Source: Gemmatimonadaceae bacterium (GTDB taxonomy: Bacteria > Gemmatimonadota > Gemmatimonadetes > Gemmatimonadales > Gemmatimonadaceae). Taken from it: DNA of 39,539 nucleotides. Location of the stretch: assembly GCA_035533015.1 (NCBI GenBank), contig DATLUQ010000060.1, positions 1 through 39,539 of the forward strand. Direction: 5' to 3'. The notes under the pieces were generated by a model. It had not been told where the DNA came from. It saw only the letters and a program-made list of their open reading frames with translations, and searched no databases. Within the stretch, counting starts at the first letter, position 1, and every line of letters starts with the position of its first letter. Shown one piece after another: positions 8,866 through 17,252 of the stretch. The position numbers and the translations under genes are program-made.

Positions 8866-9579
8866 TCAGCCAGCCAGCCGCCGCGGGGGCCGCGGCTGAT
8901 CCACCACCCGCTTGGCCGCTGGTGTCGCGCCCACTTCGCGCGCCTTGCGGCGAAAGGTGGCGCGGTGGTCCACGCGCAGCCCCGATTCGTCCTGCCACTG
9001 GTGCACCATCTCGTGCAGCAGGGTGTCCACCGCATCGTCCCAACCATCCCGCTGGATGTGGCGCCGGCTGACGACGATCTCGACGGTCGTGTGCTCGCCG
9101 GCCGGCACGTAATGGCCGAGCCGAGAACGCATGCGCCGCGATACACGCACCGGGACGGCGCGGAGCGTGCCGTCGAACCGTTCGGCGTTGAGGCGCACGT
9201 GCAGCGCCTGCAGGCGTGCTACCAGCGCCTCGTCGTCGGGGTGCGTTCGCTCCGGCGGCCGCGGCTGCACGTGGGCCACCGCCGCCGCTGCGATGATCGC
9301 GCGTCGGGCGTCCCGACGCTCGGCCCGGGTGCGGCCCTGCATGAACACGACGATGGCCCGCAGCACCGGCTCGGGCGCGTCGAGGTAGCCCTCGTGCACG
9401 CGGATCTCGCCACCGCCCACGCTCACCATGACCGTGCGGTTCCGGGTGAGCGTGCAGCGGTCGATCCGGCGGAGGCCCAGCGTGCGCAGTCGGGCCAGCA
9501 TCTCCTCGGCGGTTCGTGGCGCACCGGCCAAGGCCAGTTCGAGTTGCGCCGGGTCGGCGCCGCGGCGCAGCAGACGCAT
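8866..9579 (-). CDS. SprT-like zinc metalloprotein
   Basis: The 237-residue protein has an Arg-rich N-terminal half and a SprT-like zinc site near the C-terminus: LLHEMVHQWQ with His189, Glu190 and His193, and a probable third ligand His205 in LRVDHRATFRRKAREVG. SprT/Spartan-like domains bind zinc and in some members cleave DNA-protein crosslinks. The arginine content would suit nucleic-acid contact, but that is inference. The ATG at 9579 overlaps the upstream stop by one base (TGATG). A TTG one codon earlier is possible but less likely. The strong coupling to the metallophosphoesterase gene suggests co-expression. Confidence 0.8.
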   Translation of the reverse strand: MRLLRRGADPAQLELALAGAPRTAEEMLARLRTLGLRRIDRCTLTRNRTVMVSVGGGEIRVHEGYLDAPEPVLRAIVVFMQGRTRAERRDARRAIIAAAAVAHVQPRPPERTHPDDEALVARLQALHVRLNAERFDGTLRAVPVRVSRRMRSRLGHYVPAGEHTTVEIVVSRRHIQRDGWDDAVDTLLHEMVHQWQDESGLRVDHRATFRRKAREVGATPAAKRVVDQPRPPRRLAG

Positions 9580-10406
9580 CAACGAGCGAAGCGTTGCGAC
9601 GGTCCCGGCTGGAAGCCGCGGGCGGCGTCCGACCAGATCAGGGTGTCCACCACGATCGCGTCAGCGGTGGCCGTGATGCTGTTCACCGAGGACGGCCGGC
9701 CGCCGCGCGAGCGGGCAGAGACCGTGCCTGCCGTGGAGATCACGGTGCCCTTGGCAGTGTGCTCTACGAAGTGCACGGCTTCCTGATGATCGTGGCCGCA
9801 CAGCACGAGGTCCACGCCCAGGGAGGCGAATTCGGTGAGCAGGCGGCGCGAGTGCTTGAGCCCGTAGCGCCCCGATAGTTCGCCCTTCATCGGGTTGTGG
9901 TGCATCACCACCACCCGCAGGGCGTCCGGCGGCGCATCCGCGAAGGTCGCGTGCAGCCGGTCGAGCTGGACGCGGTCCAGATGGCCGATGATCGAGATGT
10001 CGCGCGGGTTCCAGGTGAGCGTGCTCCACCGCACACCATGCGCGGTGTTGATGCCGGCGACCACGGCGCCGGGCAAGCGCAGCACCGGCTCCGCGTCGTC
10101 GTCGATATAGCGACGGTACTTGGCAAGGAGGGCCATATCGTCGCCCAGCCCGAGCGGCGCGAACCACCAGGCCACATCGTGATTGCCCGGCACCACGATC
10201 ACCCGGCTCACCCGTTCGGCCCGCTGGATGAACACTCGCGCGCGTTGGAACTCGCCGGCCCGCGCGCGCTGCGACAGATCGCCCGAGATGGCGACCACGT
10301 CGTACCGCTGTTCCTGGATCAGCGCTTCGAGCGCCTCGTACTGCGCCGGCACCGCGGGGTGGCCGAAGTGCAGGTCGGAGCAGTGGAAGAGCGTCAGCCG
10401 GGTCAC
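9579..10406 (-). CDS. Calcineurin-like metallophosphoesterase
   Basis: The 275-residue protein shows the complete motif set of the class: DLH with Asp11 and His13, [26 protein letters not shown] and LCGHDHQ. These bind two metal ions for phosphomono- or diester hydrolysis. It most resembles the cyclic-nucleotide phosphodiesterase/DNA-repair-type branch, but the substrate is not determinable. I chose the GTG at 10406, which overlaps the dehydrogenase stop in a GTGA junction. Longer open sequence upstream is out of frame with that gene and has no start context. There is no signal peptide, so it is probably cytoplasmic. Confidence 0.88.
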   Translation of the reverse strand: MTRLTLFHCSDLHFGHPAVPAQYEALEALIQEQRYDVVAISGDLSQRARAGEFQRARVFIQRAERVSRVIVVPGNHDVAWWFAPLGLGDDMALLAKYRRYIDDDAEPVLRLPGAVVAGINTAHGVRWSTLTWNPRDISIIGHLDRVQLDRLHATFADAPPDALRVVVMHHNPMKGELSGRYGLKHSRRLLTEFASLGVDLVLCGHDHQEAVHFVEHTAKGTVISTAGTVSARSRGGRPSSVNSITATADAIVVDTLIWSDAARGFQPGPSQRFAR

Positions 10407-11413
10407 AGTCTGGCGATGATCGCGTCGGTGAATTCGTCGGTGCTGGCCGTGCCGCCCAGATCGCGCGTCACGCGCTTCCTCTCGCGGATCGTCTCCTCGA
10501 GGGCGGTGCGCACGACCAGGCCGCGTTCGCCGTCTCCGACGTGTTCGAGCAACATGCAGGCGGCGAGGATCACCGACGCCGGGTTGGCGATGCCCTTGCC
10601 CGCGATGTCGGGCGCCGTGCCGTGCACGGCCTCGAAGATCGCGCCCTGAAGGCCGATGTTGGCGCCCGGCGCCAGCCCCAGCCCGCCCACGAGCCCGGAG
10701 ATCTCGTCGGACAGGATGTCGCCGAACAGATTCGTGGTCACGATCACGTCGTACGTCTCGGGTCGCATGACGAGGTTCATCGCCATCGCGTCCACGATCA
10801 CATCGTCGCACTGGATGTGGTCGTACTCGTGCGCGATCTGGCGGCCCACGTCGAGGAACAGCCCGGACGTGTACTTGAGGATGTTGGCCTTGTGGACGAG
10901 CGTCACCTTCCGGCGCTTGTGCGTCATCGCGTACTCGAACGCGTAACGCACGATCCGTTCGCAGCCCGAGCGGGTGATGATGGCCGTGGACTCGGCCACC
11001 GCCTTCGGGTCGTCTCCCACCTTGACGTAGTGCTCCACGCCCACGTACAACCCTTCGGTGTTCTCACGAATCAGCACGAGGTCGATGTTGTCGAACCGGC
11101 CACCGTGGACGATCGAGTACGCCGGCCGCACGTTGGCGAACAGGTCGAACGTCTTGCGCAACGCGACGTTGATGGAGCGAAATCCCTCCCCGACAGGTGT
11201 CTCGAGGGGACCCTTGAGCGCCAGCCGCGTGCGCTTGATCGAGTCGAGCGTGGCGTCGGGAAGCGGATCGTTGTACCTGGCCACGGCGGCCATGCCGGCC
11301 ACTTGTGGGTCCCAGTCGATGTCGGCGCCGGCGGCTTCGAGAATCCGCACCGTGGCGCTCGTGATCGACGGCCCGATGCCGTCGCCCGGAATCAGCGTGA
11401 CCGGAATGCCCAT
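10403..11413 (-). CDS. NAD-dependent isocitrate dehydrogenase (isocitrate/isopropylmalate family)
   Basis: This 336-residue oxidative decarboxylase has IPGDGIGP at the N-terminus and the isocitrate motif [18 protein letters not shown] from Ser80, where Ser80, Asn82, Arg86 and Arg96 would bind isocitrate. Isopropylmalate enzymes differ at the Ser position. [10 protein letters not shown] carries the metal-binding aspartates. [15 protein letters not shown] has Asp-Ile where NADP enzymes have Lys-Tyr, favouring NAD. It probably works in the TCA cycle; homoisocitrate dehydrogenase is the main alternative. It lies 28 nt after the secreted protein gene and overlaps the phosphoesterase start by four bases. 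Confidence 0.88.
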   Translation of the reverse strand: MGIPVTLIPGDGIGPSITSATVRILEAAGADIDWDPQVAGMAAVARYNDPLPDATLDSIKRTRLALKGPLETPVGEGFRSINVALRKTFDLFANVRPAYSIVHGGRFDNIDLVLIRENTEGLYVGVEHYVKVGDDPKAVAESTAIITRSGCERIVRYAFEYAMTHKRRKVTLVHKANILKYTSGLFLDVGRQIAHEYDHIQCDDVIVDAMAMNLVMRPETYDVIVTTNLFGDILSDEISGLVGGLGLAPGANIGLQGAIFEAVHGTAPDIAGKGIANPASVILAACMLLEHVGDGERGLVVRTALEETIRERKRVTRDLGGTASTDEFTDAIIARL

Positions 11414-11441
11414 TAGTGACTTGTTATCTTGATCACGCCGG

Positions 11442-12104
11442 CTACGGCGAAATGACGAGATCGGCGAAATGCGACGCCAGGCTGGCCAGGACCGCCGGCC
11501 CGAAGGTCGCCGCCGGATCGCTCTGGACCTCGTGGATCCACATGAACTCGGTGGTCCGCGCGTCCACCAGCACGAGCCGGAGCACGGCCCGTTCCATCGT
11601 TCCGTCCGCCATCTTCTCGAACCGCAGGTCCACCGGCAACATCACGTACCGGGCCCCGTCCTGCATTGCGATCATGGTCCGCAGTTGGCTGGCCAGCGGA
11701 TCACCGTAGAAGTGCCCGACTTCGATGCGCGCGCCCACCAGCGGGGTCTCGGCCAGCAGGTACGGGTTGGCGGCGTACGTGGAGTTGAGCCGGTAGGATT
11801 TCTCGAGGTCAGGAGCGAAGAACCAGGTGCCGCCGAGGCCCCGCGCGTCGAAGTCGGCCACGATCGCCGAATCGAGTTGGCGCAGCATGGCCCGCGGCTC
11901 CGCAATTCCCGCTGCCCAGCCCAGCGGATCACCGTGGGCCATGGCGAACACAGGCGCCACGATGATGCGTTGCGCGGCCAGGTTGGCCAGCGGCCGCACC
12001 ACCGGCGCCGGAGACGCTGGCGGCTGCTGCGCGTGCGAAACCGGCGTGGCACAGGCCACGACGGCGAGCGCGGCGACGATACTCGATACGCGGACGCGAG
12101 GCAT
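11442..12104 (-). CDS. Exported protein of unknown function
   Basis: The 220-residue protein has an Arg-containing start and a hydrophobic stretch ending either in a lipobox-like VVAC (Cys18) or in a signal-peptidase-I-like SHA-QQ site. The mature part contains PLANLAAQRIIVAPV and DARGLGGTWFFAP, followed by predicted beta strands. I do not recognise a family. No Shine-Dalgarno precedes the ATG. TAACTT lies about six bases upstream, which would fit a leaderless transcript. It heads the minus-strand run that continues with isocitrate dehydrogenase 28 nt downstream and is divergent from cstA. Confidence 0.78.
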   Translation of the reverse strand: MPRVRVSSIVAALAVVACATPVSHAQQPPASPAPVVRPLANLAAQRIIVAPVFAMAHGDPLGWAAGIAEPRAMLRQLDSAIVADFDARGLGGTWFFAPDLEKSYRLNSTYAANPYLLAETPLVGARIEVGHFYGDPLASQLRTMIAMQDGARYVMLPVDLRFEKMADGTMERAVLRLVLVDARTTEFMWIHEVQSDPAATFGPAVLASLASHFADLVISP

Positions 12105-12215
12105 GGAGGAAAGTTAATCCATTCGCGGGCCCACCGCCTCATCGGCCACCCTCTTCCCCCCGTACGCCCGCCATCCCATTTTGGCCCCGGCCTCATCCCC
12201 CGGAGTCATTCCGTC

Positions 12216-14279
12216 ATGTCGAAGCTGCTGCGCATTATCCTCTGGATAGTGGTCGCCGTGCTCGGCGCCGGTTCGCTCGCCTGGGTCGCGTTGGCCCACG
12301 GCGAGTCGATCAATGCCGCCTGGCTGCTCACCGCCGCCGTATGCACGTACCTGGTGGCGTTCCGGTTCTATGGCCGCTTCATCGCCAGCAAGGTGTTCGC
12401 GCTCGACGCCAATCGACGCACACCGGCAGAGCGGCTCGACGACGGGCGCGATTACGTGCCCACCAACAAGTGGATCGTGTTCGGACATCACTTTGCGGCC
12501 ATCGCCGGCCCCGGGCCACTCGTCGGGCCCACACTCGCCGCCCAGTTCGGCTACCTCCCCGGCGCTATCTGGATCATCGTCGGCGCCGTGCTGGGCGGCG
12601 CTGTGCAGGACTTCGTCATCCTCTGCGCGTCGGTGCGCCGAGATGGCAAGACGCTCGGACAGATGGCCAAGGAGGAGATCGGACCGGTGGCCGGCTACAC
12701 GGCCCTGGTCGCGGTGCTGGGCATCATGATCGTGCTGATCGCCGTGCTCGGCCTCGTCGTGGTCAACGCCCTCAAAGCGAGCCCCTGGGGCACGATCACC
12801 ATCGGGCTCACCGTCCCCATCGCCTTGCTCATGGGCGTGTACCTGCGCTGGATTCGGCCCGGCCGCGTCCTCGAAGCCAGTGCCATCGGACTCACGCTCC
12901 TCGTCGTGGCGCTGTACGCGGGCCGCTGGGTGGCCGAGGATCCGGCCCTGGCGGCCACGTTCACGCTGAGCGGCACGACGCTGGCCGTGATCGTGATGGG
13001 GTACGGATTCGCGGCGTCCGTGCTCCCGGTCTGGCTGTTGCTCGCACCCCGCGACTACCTCTCGGCGTTCGTGAAGATCGGGGTGGTGCTCACGCTGGGT
13101 ATCGGTATTCTCGTCGTGCTCCCGCCACTGCACATGCCGGCGCTCACGCGATTCACCGACGGCACGGGCCCCATCTTCGCCGGCAAAGTGTTCCCGTTCG
13201 CGTTCATCACGATCGCCTGCGGCGCCATCTCGGGGTTCCATGCGCTCATCGCGTCAGGGACCACACCCAAGCTGCTGCAGCGCGAGACCGACGCTCCGCT
13301 CATCGGCTACGGAGGCATGCTGATGGAGTCGTTCGTGGCGATCATGGCGTTGATCGCCGCCTGCGCACTCAGCCCAGGGGTGTTCTTCGCGATCAACGCT
13401 CCGGCCAGCGCGCTCGGCACCACCGTCCAGAGTGCCTCGGCGGCCGTGGCTCAGTGGGGATTCACCGTGTCACCCGCCGAGCTGACGCAGCTCGCCAAGA
13501 GTGTGGGAGAGACGACGCTGCTGTCGCGCACCGGGGGCGCGCCCAGCCTGGCCGTGGGCATGGCGCAGCTCTTCTCAGGGGCATTGAGTGGGGGCGGCGC
13601 GATGGCGCTCTGGTACCACTTTGCCATCATGTTCGAGGCCCTGTTCATCCTCACCACCCTCGACGCCGGCACGCGGGTGGGCCGGTTCATGTTGCAGGAT
13701 CTCGGACGTCACGTCTGGGAACCGTTCGGCCGCGTGTCCTGGTATCCCGCGGTGCTCCTCTCGAGCGCCATCTTCGTCGCGTTGTGGGGCCACTTTCTGT
13801 ACCAGGGCGTTATCGACCCGCTGGGCGGCATCAATTCGCTCTGGCCGCTGTTCGGCATCTCCAATCAACTGCTGGCTGCGGTAGCGCTGTGCGTGGGCAC
13901 GACCGTGATCATCAAGATGGGCAAGGCGCGCTACGCTTGGGTGACCCTCCTGCCGCTCGCCTGGCTGGTGGTCGTGACCATGGCGGCGGGGTGGGAAAAG
14001 ATGTTCTCGCCCGACCCGCACCTGGGGTTCATCGCTCACGCCTGGTCGCTGGGTGCCGCGATCGACGCCGGGGCACTCCCCGCCGGCGTCGCCACCGCCG
14101 CGGCCGGGCACCGCATGATGTTCAACGATTATCTGGATGCTGCCGTCGCCGCCTTCTTCATGGTGTCGGTGGTGGTCATCCTCGCCGACTCGATGCGCAG
14201 TTGGTACGGCGTGATCAGCGGGCGCGTGCCCGCCGTGTCTTCGGAAGTCCCGGCCGAACCGGCGACGACTGGCGGCTGA
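12216..14279 (+). CDS. cstA: Carbon starvation protein CstA, pyruvate/peptide transporter
   Basis: The 687-residue protein has about 16 to 18 hydrophobic segments and the classic CstA signatures: FYGRFIASKVFALD, DGRDYVPTNKWIVFGHHFAAIAGPGPLVGP split near residues 78-105, GAISGFHALIASGTTPKLL, and the C-terminal domain with NSLWPLFGISNQLLAAVAL. CstA proteins import pyruvate or peptides under carbon limitation. The ATG at 12216 has GGAG about ten bases upstream. The YbdD partner follows after a 258-nt gap. Expression is likely starvation-linked by analogy, but no CRP-like site is visible. Confidence 0.95.
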   Translation: MSKLLRIILWIVVAVLGAGSLAWVALAHGESINAAWLLTAAVCTYLVAFRFYGRFIASKVFALDANRRTPAERLDDGRDYVPTNKWIVFGHHFAAIAGPGPLVGPTLAAQFGYLPGAIWIIVGAVLGGAVQDFVILCASVRRDGKTLGQMAKEEIGPVAGYTALVAVLGIMIVLIAVLGLVVVNALKASPWGTITIGLTVPIALLMGVYLRWIRPGRVLEASAIGLTLLVVALYAGRWVAEDPALAATFTLSGTTLAVIVMGYGFAASVLPVWLLLAPRDYLSAFVKIGVVLTLGIGILVVLPPLHMPALTRFTDGTGPIFAGKVFPFAFITIACGAISGFHALIASGTTPKLLQRETDAPLIGYGGMLMESFVAIMALIAACALSPGVFFAINAPASALGTTVQSASAAVAQWGFTVSPAELTQLAKSVGETTLLSRTGGAPSLAVGMAQLFSGALSGGGAMALWYHFAIMFEALFILTTLDAGTRVGRFMLQDLGRHVWEPFGRVSWYPAVLLSSAIFVALWGHFLYQGVIDPLGGINSLWPLFGISNQLLAAVALCVGTTVIIKMGKARYAWVTLLPLAWLVVVTMAAGWEKMFSPDPHLGFIAHAWSLGAAIDAGALPAGVATAAAGHRMMFNDYLDAAVAAFFMVSVVVILADSMRSWYGVISGRVPAVSSEVPAEPATTGG

Positions 14280-14537
14280 CCGCGCCACCAGAGACGAAGC
14301 CCGACCCACGCTCGCCATGGGCGCCGTTCGCTGATTCACACAGACCACCGATATCCGGCCCGGTGTCACCGTCTCGACCCATCGCGAGCTCGGCGACACG
14401 GCCCGAATCGTCACCGTCGCGTACGACGACACGCTTGCCTTTCACCGTTTGTCGCCCATCTTCGACCTGTTCGAGCACACCATCCGCACGGCGAAACAAC
14501 TCGCCGGACGCGGGGCTCGGCAACACACGAGGAACAC
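14280..14537 (+). other. Gap between cstA and ybdD with a coding-like frame lacking a start
   Basis: From 14335 to 14537 one plus-strand frame stays open with about 80 percent G or C at third codon positions. It reads like protein (for example RPGVTVSTHRELGDTARIVT, then LSPIFDLFEHTIRTAKQLAG). It has no ATG or GTG. Upstream in frame, ATG at 14317 gives only five codons before a TGA at 14332-14334. The only start inside the frame is a TTG at 14449. It could be a decayed or frameshifted small gene of the cstA operon, or chance openness in GC-rich DNA. I do not recognise the sequence. Confidence 0.3.
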
Positions 14538-14738
14538 ATGCGATCTTGGTCCCGACTGCGCACCAATATCCGGGCCATCGGAACGGTCACCCGCCGCGTC
14601 ATCGGCGTGCCCGACTACGAGCGCTATCTGGCCCACCTCCGCCAATGCCATCCCGGCGAGCGGCCGGTATCGCGAAAGGAATTCTCGCGGCAGCGGCTCG
14701 AGGAGAAGTATTCCAGACCCGGAGCGCGGTGTTGTTGA
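14538..14738 (+). CDS. ybdD: YbdD/YjiX family protein (DUF466), CstA partner
   Basis: The 66-residue protein has the family pattern VIGVPDYERYLAHLR, CHPGERPVSRKEF and the invariant C-terminal RCC (a selenocysteine in some relatives, here TGT TGT). YbdD-like proteins are encoded after cstA-type transporters and are needed for pyruvate uptake by them. A strong Shine-Dalgarno (GAGGAA) precedes the ATG. The gene sits 258 nt after cstA on the same strand and ends 17 bases before the convergent MFS gene. Confidence 0.92.
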   Translation: MRSWSRLRTNIRAIGTVTRRVIGVPDYERYLAHLRQCHPGERPVSRKEFSRQRLEEKYSRPGARCC

Positions 14739-14755
14739 ACGGCCAATGGATGTGA

Positions 14756-15991
14756 TCAACCCTCGGGGGTCAGATCCCTTCTCCGCCAACCTCCTCCCAC
14801 CACCGTCATCCCCACCGCCGCGACCATCGCCAGACTCGCCCCCAGCGTGAACGCCGCCGCCGGACTCACCCGGTCCCAGATCACGCCGAAGATCAGCGAC
14901 GCAGGCAGCGCCCCGATTCCCACCGCGAGGTTGAACCACCCGAATGCCGTGCCTCGCCGCGCCGCCGGCACGAGGTCCGACACCAGGGCCCGTTCGGCGC
15001 CCTCCGTGAATCCGAAATAGATGCCGTACACGGCGAACAGCACCCACGCGTGCCATTGCCGAGAGGCGTGGGCGAAAGCCAGGTACACCGCGGCGTAGAA
15101 CAGCCATCCGATCACGAGCGTCGGACGGCGGCCCATCCGGTCGCTCAGCGCCCCGCCGGGCGTGTTGGTGAGCGATTTGACGGCGTTCAACAGCGCCCAG
15201 ATGATCGGCGTGAGGGCTAGGGGTACGCCCAACTGCTTGGCCCGCAGCAGCAGGAATGCGTCGGTCGAGTTGCCCAACGTGAACACGAAGATCACTGCCA
15301 TGAACGCCCAGAAGCGCCCACCCATGCGTTGCGAAAGGTCGAGGGGCGCCCCCGTCCCGGACCGCGTCGGGTTCCTGGGCACCTCCCGCACTCCCCACAT
15401 CAGCGTCGCTATGGCAAACACGCCCGGCACGAGTGCAAGCCAGAACACGTGCCGCAGCGTCAACCCTTCCCATTGCAGCAGAAGAAAGGCAATCACGGGC
15501 CCGGCCACCGCGCCCGCATTGTCCCACGCCCGCTGGAACCCGAACGCGCGGCCGCGAATACTCACATCCACGGAGTCGGCAATGAGTGCGTCGCGCGGCG
15601 AAGTGCGCAGCCCCTTTCCCACACGATCGGTGACGCGGATGGCGAGCACCTGCCCGGCCGTTTGCGCCACGGCGACCAGCGGCCGCGTCATCGACGCCAG
15701 GAGGTAGCCCGCGAGGACCAACGGCTTGCGCTGACGGGCGCGGTCGGACCACCACCCGCTGGCCAGCTTGAGTAGCGCCGACACCGACTCGGCGGTTCCC
15801 TCGATGGCCCCCACGAACGCCGCGCTCGCGCCCAACGTGACCGTGAGGAACACCGGCAGGAGCGGGTAGATCATCTCGCTCGACATATCGGTGAAGAAGC
15901 TCACCAGACCGAGCGCGACCACATTGCGTGCCAGACGCGGAGGGCTGGCGGACGAGGTCGGTGGGGTGCGCGGCGCGTGCGGCGGGCTCAT
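14756..15991 (-). CDS. Major facilitator superfamily transporter
   Basis: The 411-residue protein has twelve likely membrane helices. The conserved loop motif occurs in both halves, GWWSDRARQRKP near residues 79-90 and GALSDRMGRRPT after the sixth helix. FFTDMSSEMIYPLLPVFL at the first helix and RVGKGLRTSPRDALIADS are typical of a widespread MFS subgroup of uncharacterised exporters. The substrate is unknown. It is divergent from the M20 peptidase (61-bp gap), so a shared control region is possible. No clear Shine-Dalgarno precedes the ATG. Confidence 0.9.
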   Translation of the reverse strand: MSPPHAPRTPPTSSASPPRLARNVVALGLVSFFTDMSSEMIYPLLPVFLTVTLGASAAFVGAIEGTAESVSALLKLASGWWSDRARQRKPLVLAGYLLASMTRPLVAVAQTAGQVLAIRVTDRVGKGLRTSPRDALIADSVDVSIRGRAFGFQRAWDNAGAVAGPVIAFLLLQWEGLTLRHVFWLALVPGVFAIATLMWGVREVPRNPTRSGTGAPLDLSQRMGGRFWAFMAVIFVFTLGNSTDAFLLLRAKQLGVPLALTPIIWALLNAVKSLTNTPGGALSDRMGRRPTLVIGWLFYAAVYLAFAHASRQWHAWVLFAVYGIYFGFTEGAERALVSDLVPAARRGTAFGWFNLAVGIGALPASLIFGVIWDRVSPAAAFTLGASLAMVAAVGMTVVGGGWRRRDLTPEG

Positions 15992-16052
15992 GGGCGTGCG
16001 ATGAATCTACCACTTGCCAAACGGCAACGAACCTCCGCTGTATTGGAGCAGC

Positions 16053-17252
16053 ATGCACCTGTCTTCCCGACGACACGCCGACGCCTTCGCGGCGCTCGCT
16101 CCCGCGCGCGCTCATCTTGCCGCGCGCGACGAGGACGTGCTGCGCGTCCAGATCGCCGTGGCCCAAGTCGCGGCGCCCACCGGCGACGAGGGGGAACGGG
16201 CCGCATGGGTGCGAGACCGGTTTGCCGCGCTCGGCCTGGCTGGTGTGCGCATCGACGACGCCGGAAACGTCATCGGGCGCCGGCCGGGCCGCCGACCCGA
16301 CGACCCGGTCGTCGTCTGTGCACATCTCGACACGGTCTTTCCGCGTGGCACGCTGCTCACGGTGCGCCGTGACGGCCGCCGATTTTCCGGGCCCGGCATC
16401 ACCGACAACGGACGCGGCCTGGCCGTGATGCTCGCTCTGGCCGAGTCGATCGACGGGCGCGGTGTCCCCCTGGACCGGCCGGTGGAATTCGTGGGCACCA
16501 CCGGCGAGGAGGGCAATGGCGATCTGCGCGGTGTGAAACGCTACTTCGCCCGCCTCGCCGACCGGCCGGCCGGCATGATCGCCATCGACGGTGCTGGCGA
16601 CGAACGCATCATCCACCGCGCCCTCGGAAGTCGGCGCTATCGCGTCACCTTCAGTGGTCCGGGCGGACACAGTTGGGCGGCGTTCGGCGCACCCAACGCG
16701 ATTCACGCCGCGGCGGCGGCCACCGCGCGGCTGGCCGCCGTACCGCTCTCGACCATGCCACGGACCACGCTCAGCGTAGGGCGCATCGGTGGCGGGATTT
16801 CCGTGAACGCGATTCCCGACCACGCCTGGATCGAGCTCGACGTGCGATCGGCCGGTCCACGTATGCTCGACCGCCTCGAAGCGGAGGTGCACCGCGCCGT
16901 GGGAGCGGCGGCCGCCGAGGAGAACGCGCGCCGCTCGGAGAACACCGCCCCGCTCACCGCGACCGTCACGCGCATCGGAGACCGGCCCGGCGGTGAGACC
17001 GCGGCCGACCACCCACTGGTCGCGGCCGCCCAGGCAATCACGCAGTTGGCCGGCTGCGACCCGGAGTTGGCGATCGCATCCACGGACGCCAACGTGCCGA
17101 TCGGACTCGGGATTCCCGCAATCGCGATCGGCGGCGGCGGGCGCGGCGGCGGCGCGCATTCCGCGGCCGAGTGGTTCGAGAACGTGAACGGCACGCGCGG
17201 TGTGTCGCGCGCGCTGGCCATCGTGCTCGCCGCGTCGCACGCGGCCGGCTGA
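16053..17252 (+). CDS. M20 family zinc peptidase
   Basis: The 399-residue protein is a cytoplasmic M20 aminoacylase/aminopeptidase with the co-catalytic dizinc residues in place: His91 and Asp93 in CAHLDTVF, bridging Asp118 in GITDNGRG, Glu152-Glu153 in GTTGEEGNGD, Asp179 in IAIDGAG and His369 in GAHSAAEWF. The dimerisation domain lies around residues 190-300. It resembles peptidase T/tripeptidase-like or ArgE/DapE-like members, and the substrate is open. I prefer the ATG at 16053 with GGAG upstream over a TTG 39 bases earlier. Its stop directly abuts the convergent ABC permease stop with no gap. Confidence 0.9.
   Translation: MHLSSRRHADAFAALAPARAHLAARDEDVLRVQIAVAQVAAPTGDEGERAAWVRDRFAALGLAGVRIDDAGNVIGRRPGRRPDDPVVVCAHLDTVFPRGTLLTVRRDGRRFSGPGITDNGRGLAVMLALAESIDGRGVPLDRPVEFVGTTGEEGNGDLRGVKRYFARLADRPAGMIAIDGAGDERIIHRALGSRRYRVTFSGPGGHSWAAFGAPNAIHAAAAATARLAAVPLSTMPRTTLSVGRIGGGISVNAIPDHAWIELDVRSAGPRMLDRLEAEVHRAVGAAAAEENARRSENTAPLTATVTRIGDRPGGETAADHPLVAAAQAITQLAGCDPELAIASTDANVPIGLGIPAIAIGGGGRGGGAHSAAEWFENVNGTRGVSRALAIVLAASHAAG

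Noticed and set aside
14332-14334. In-frame TGA as selenocysteine codon
   Set aside because: No following SECIS-like stem is evident and the frame has no known selenoprotein homology. In this system selenocysteine is known only at the YbdD C-terminus, which here is Cys-Cys.
16014-16052. Longer M20 peptidase from a TTG start
   Set aside because: The ATG at 16053 has GGAG upstream and the extra residues do not look like the family.
14442-17240. 932-codon open frame on the minus strand
   Set aside because: It shadows the MFS and M20 genes and has Arg/Gly/His-rich composition without motifs.
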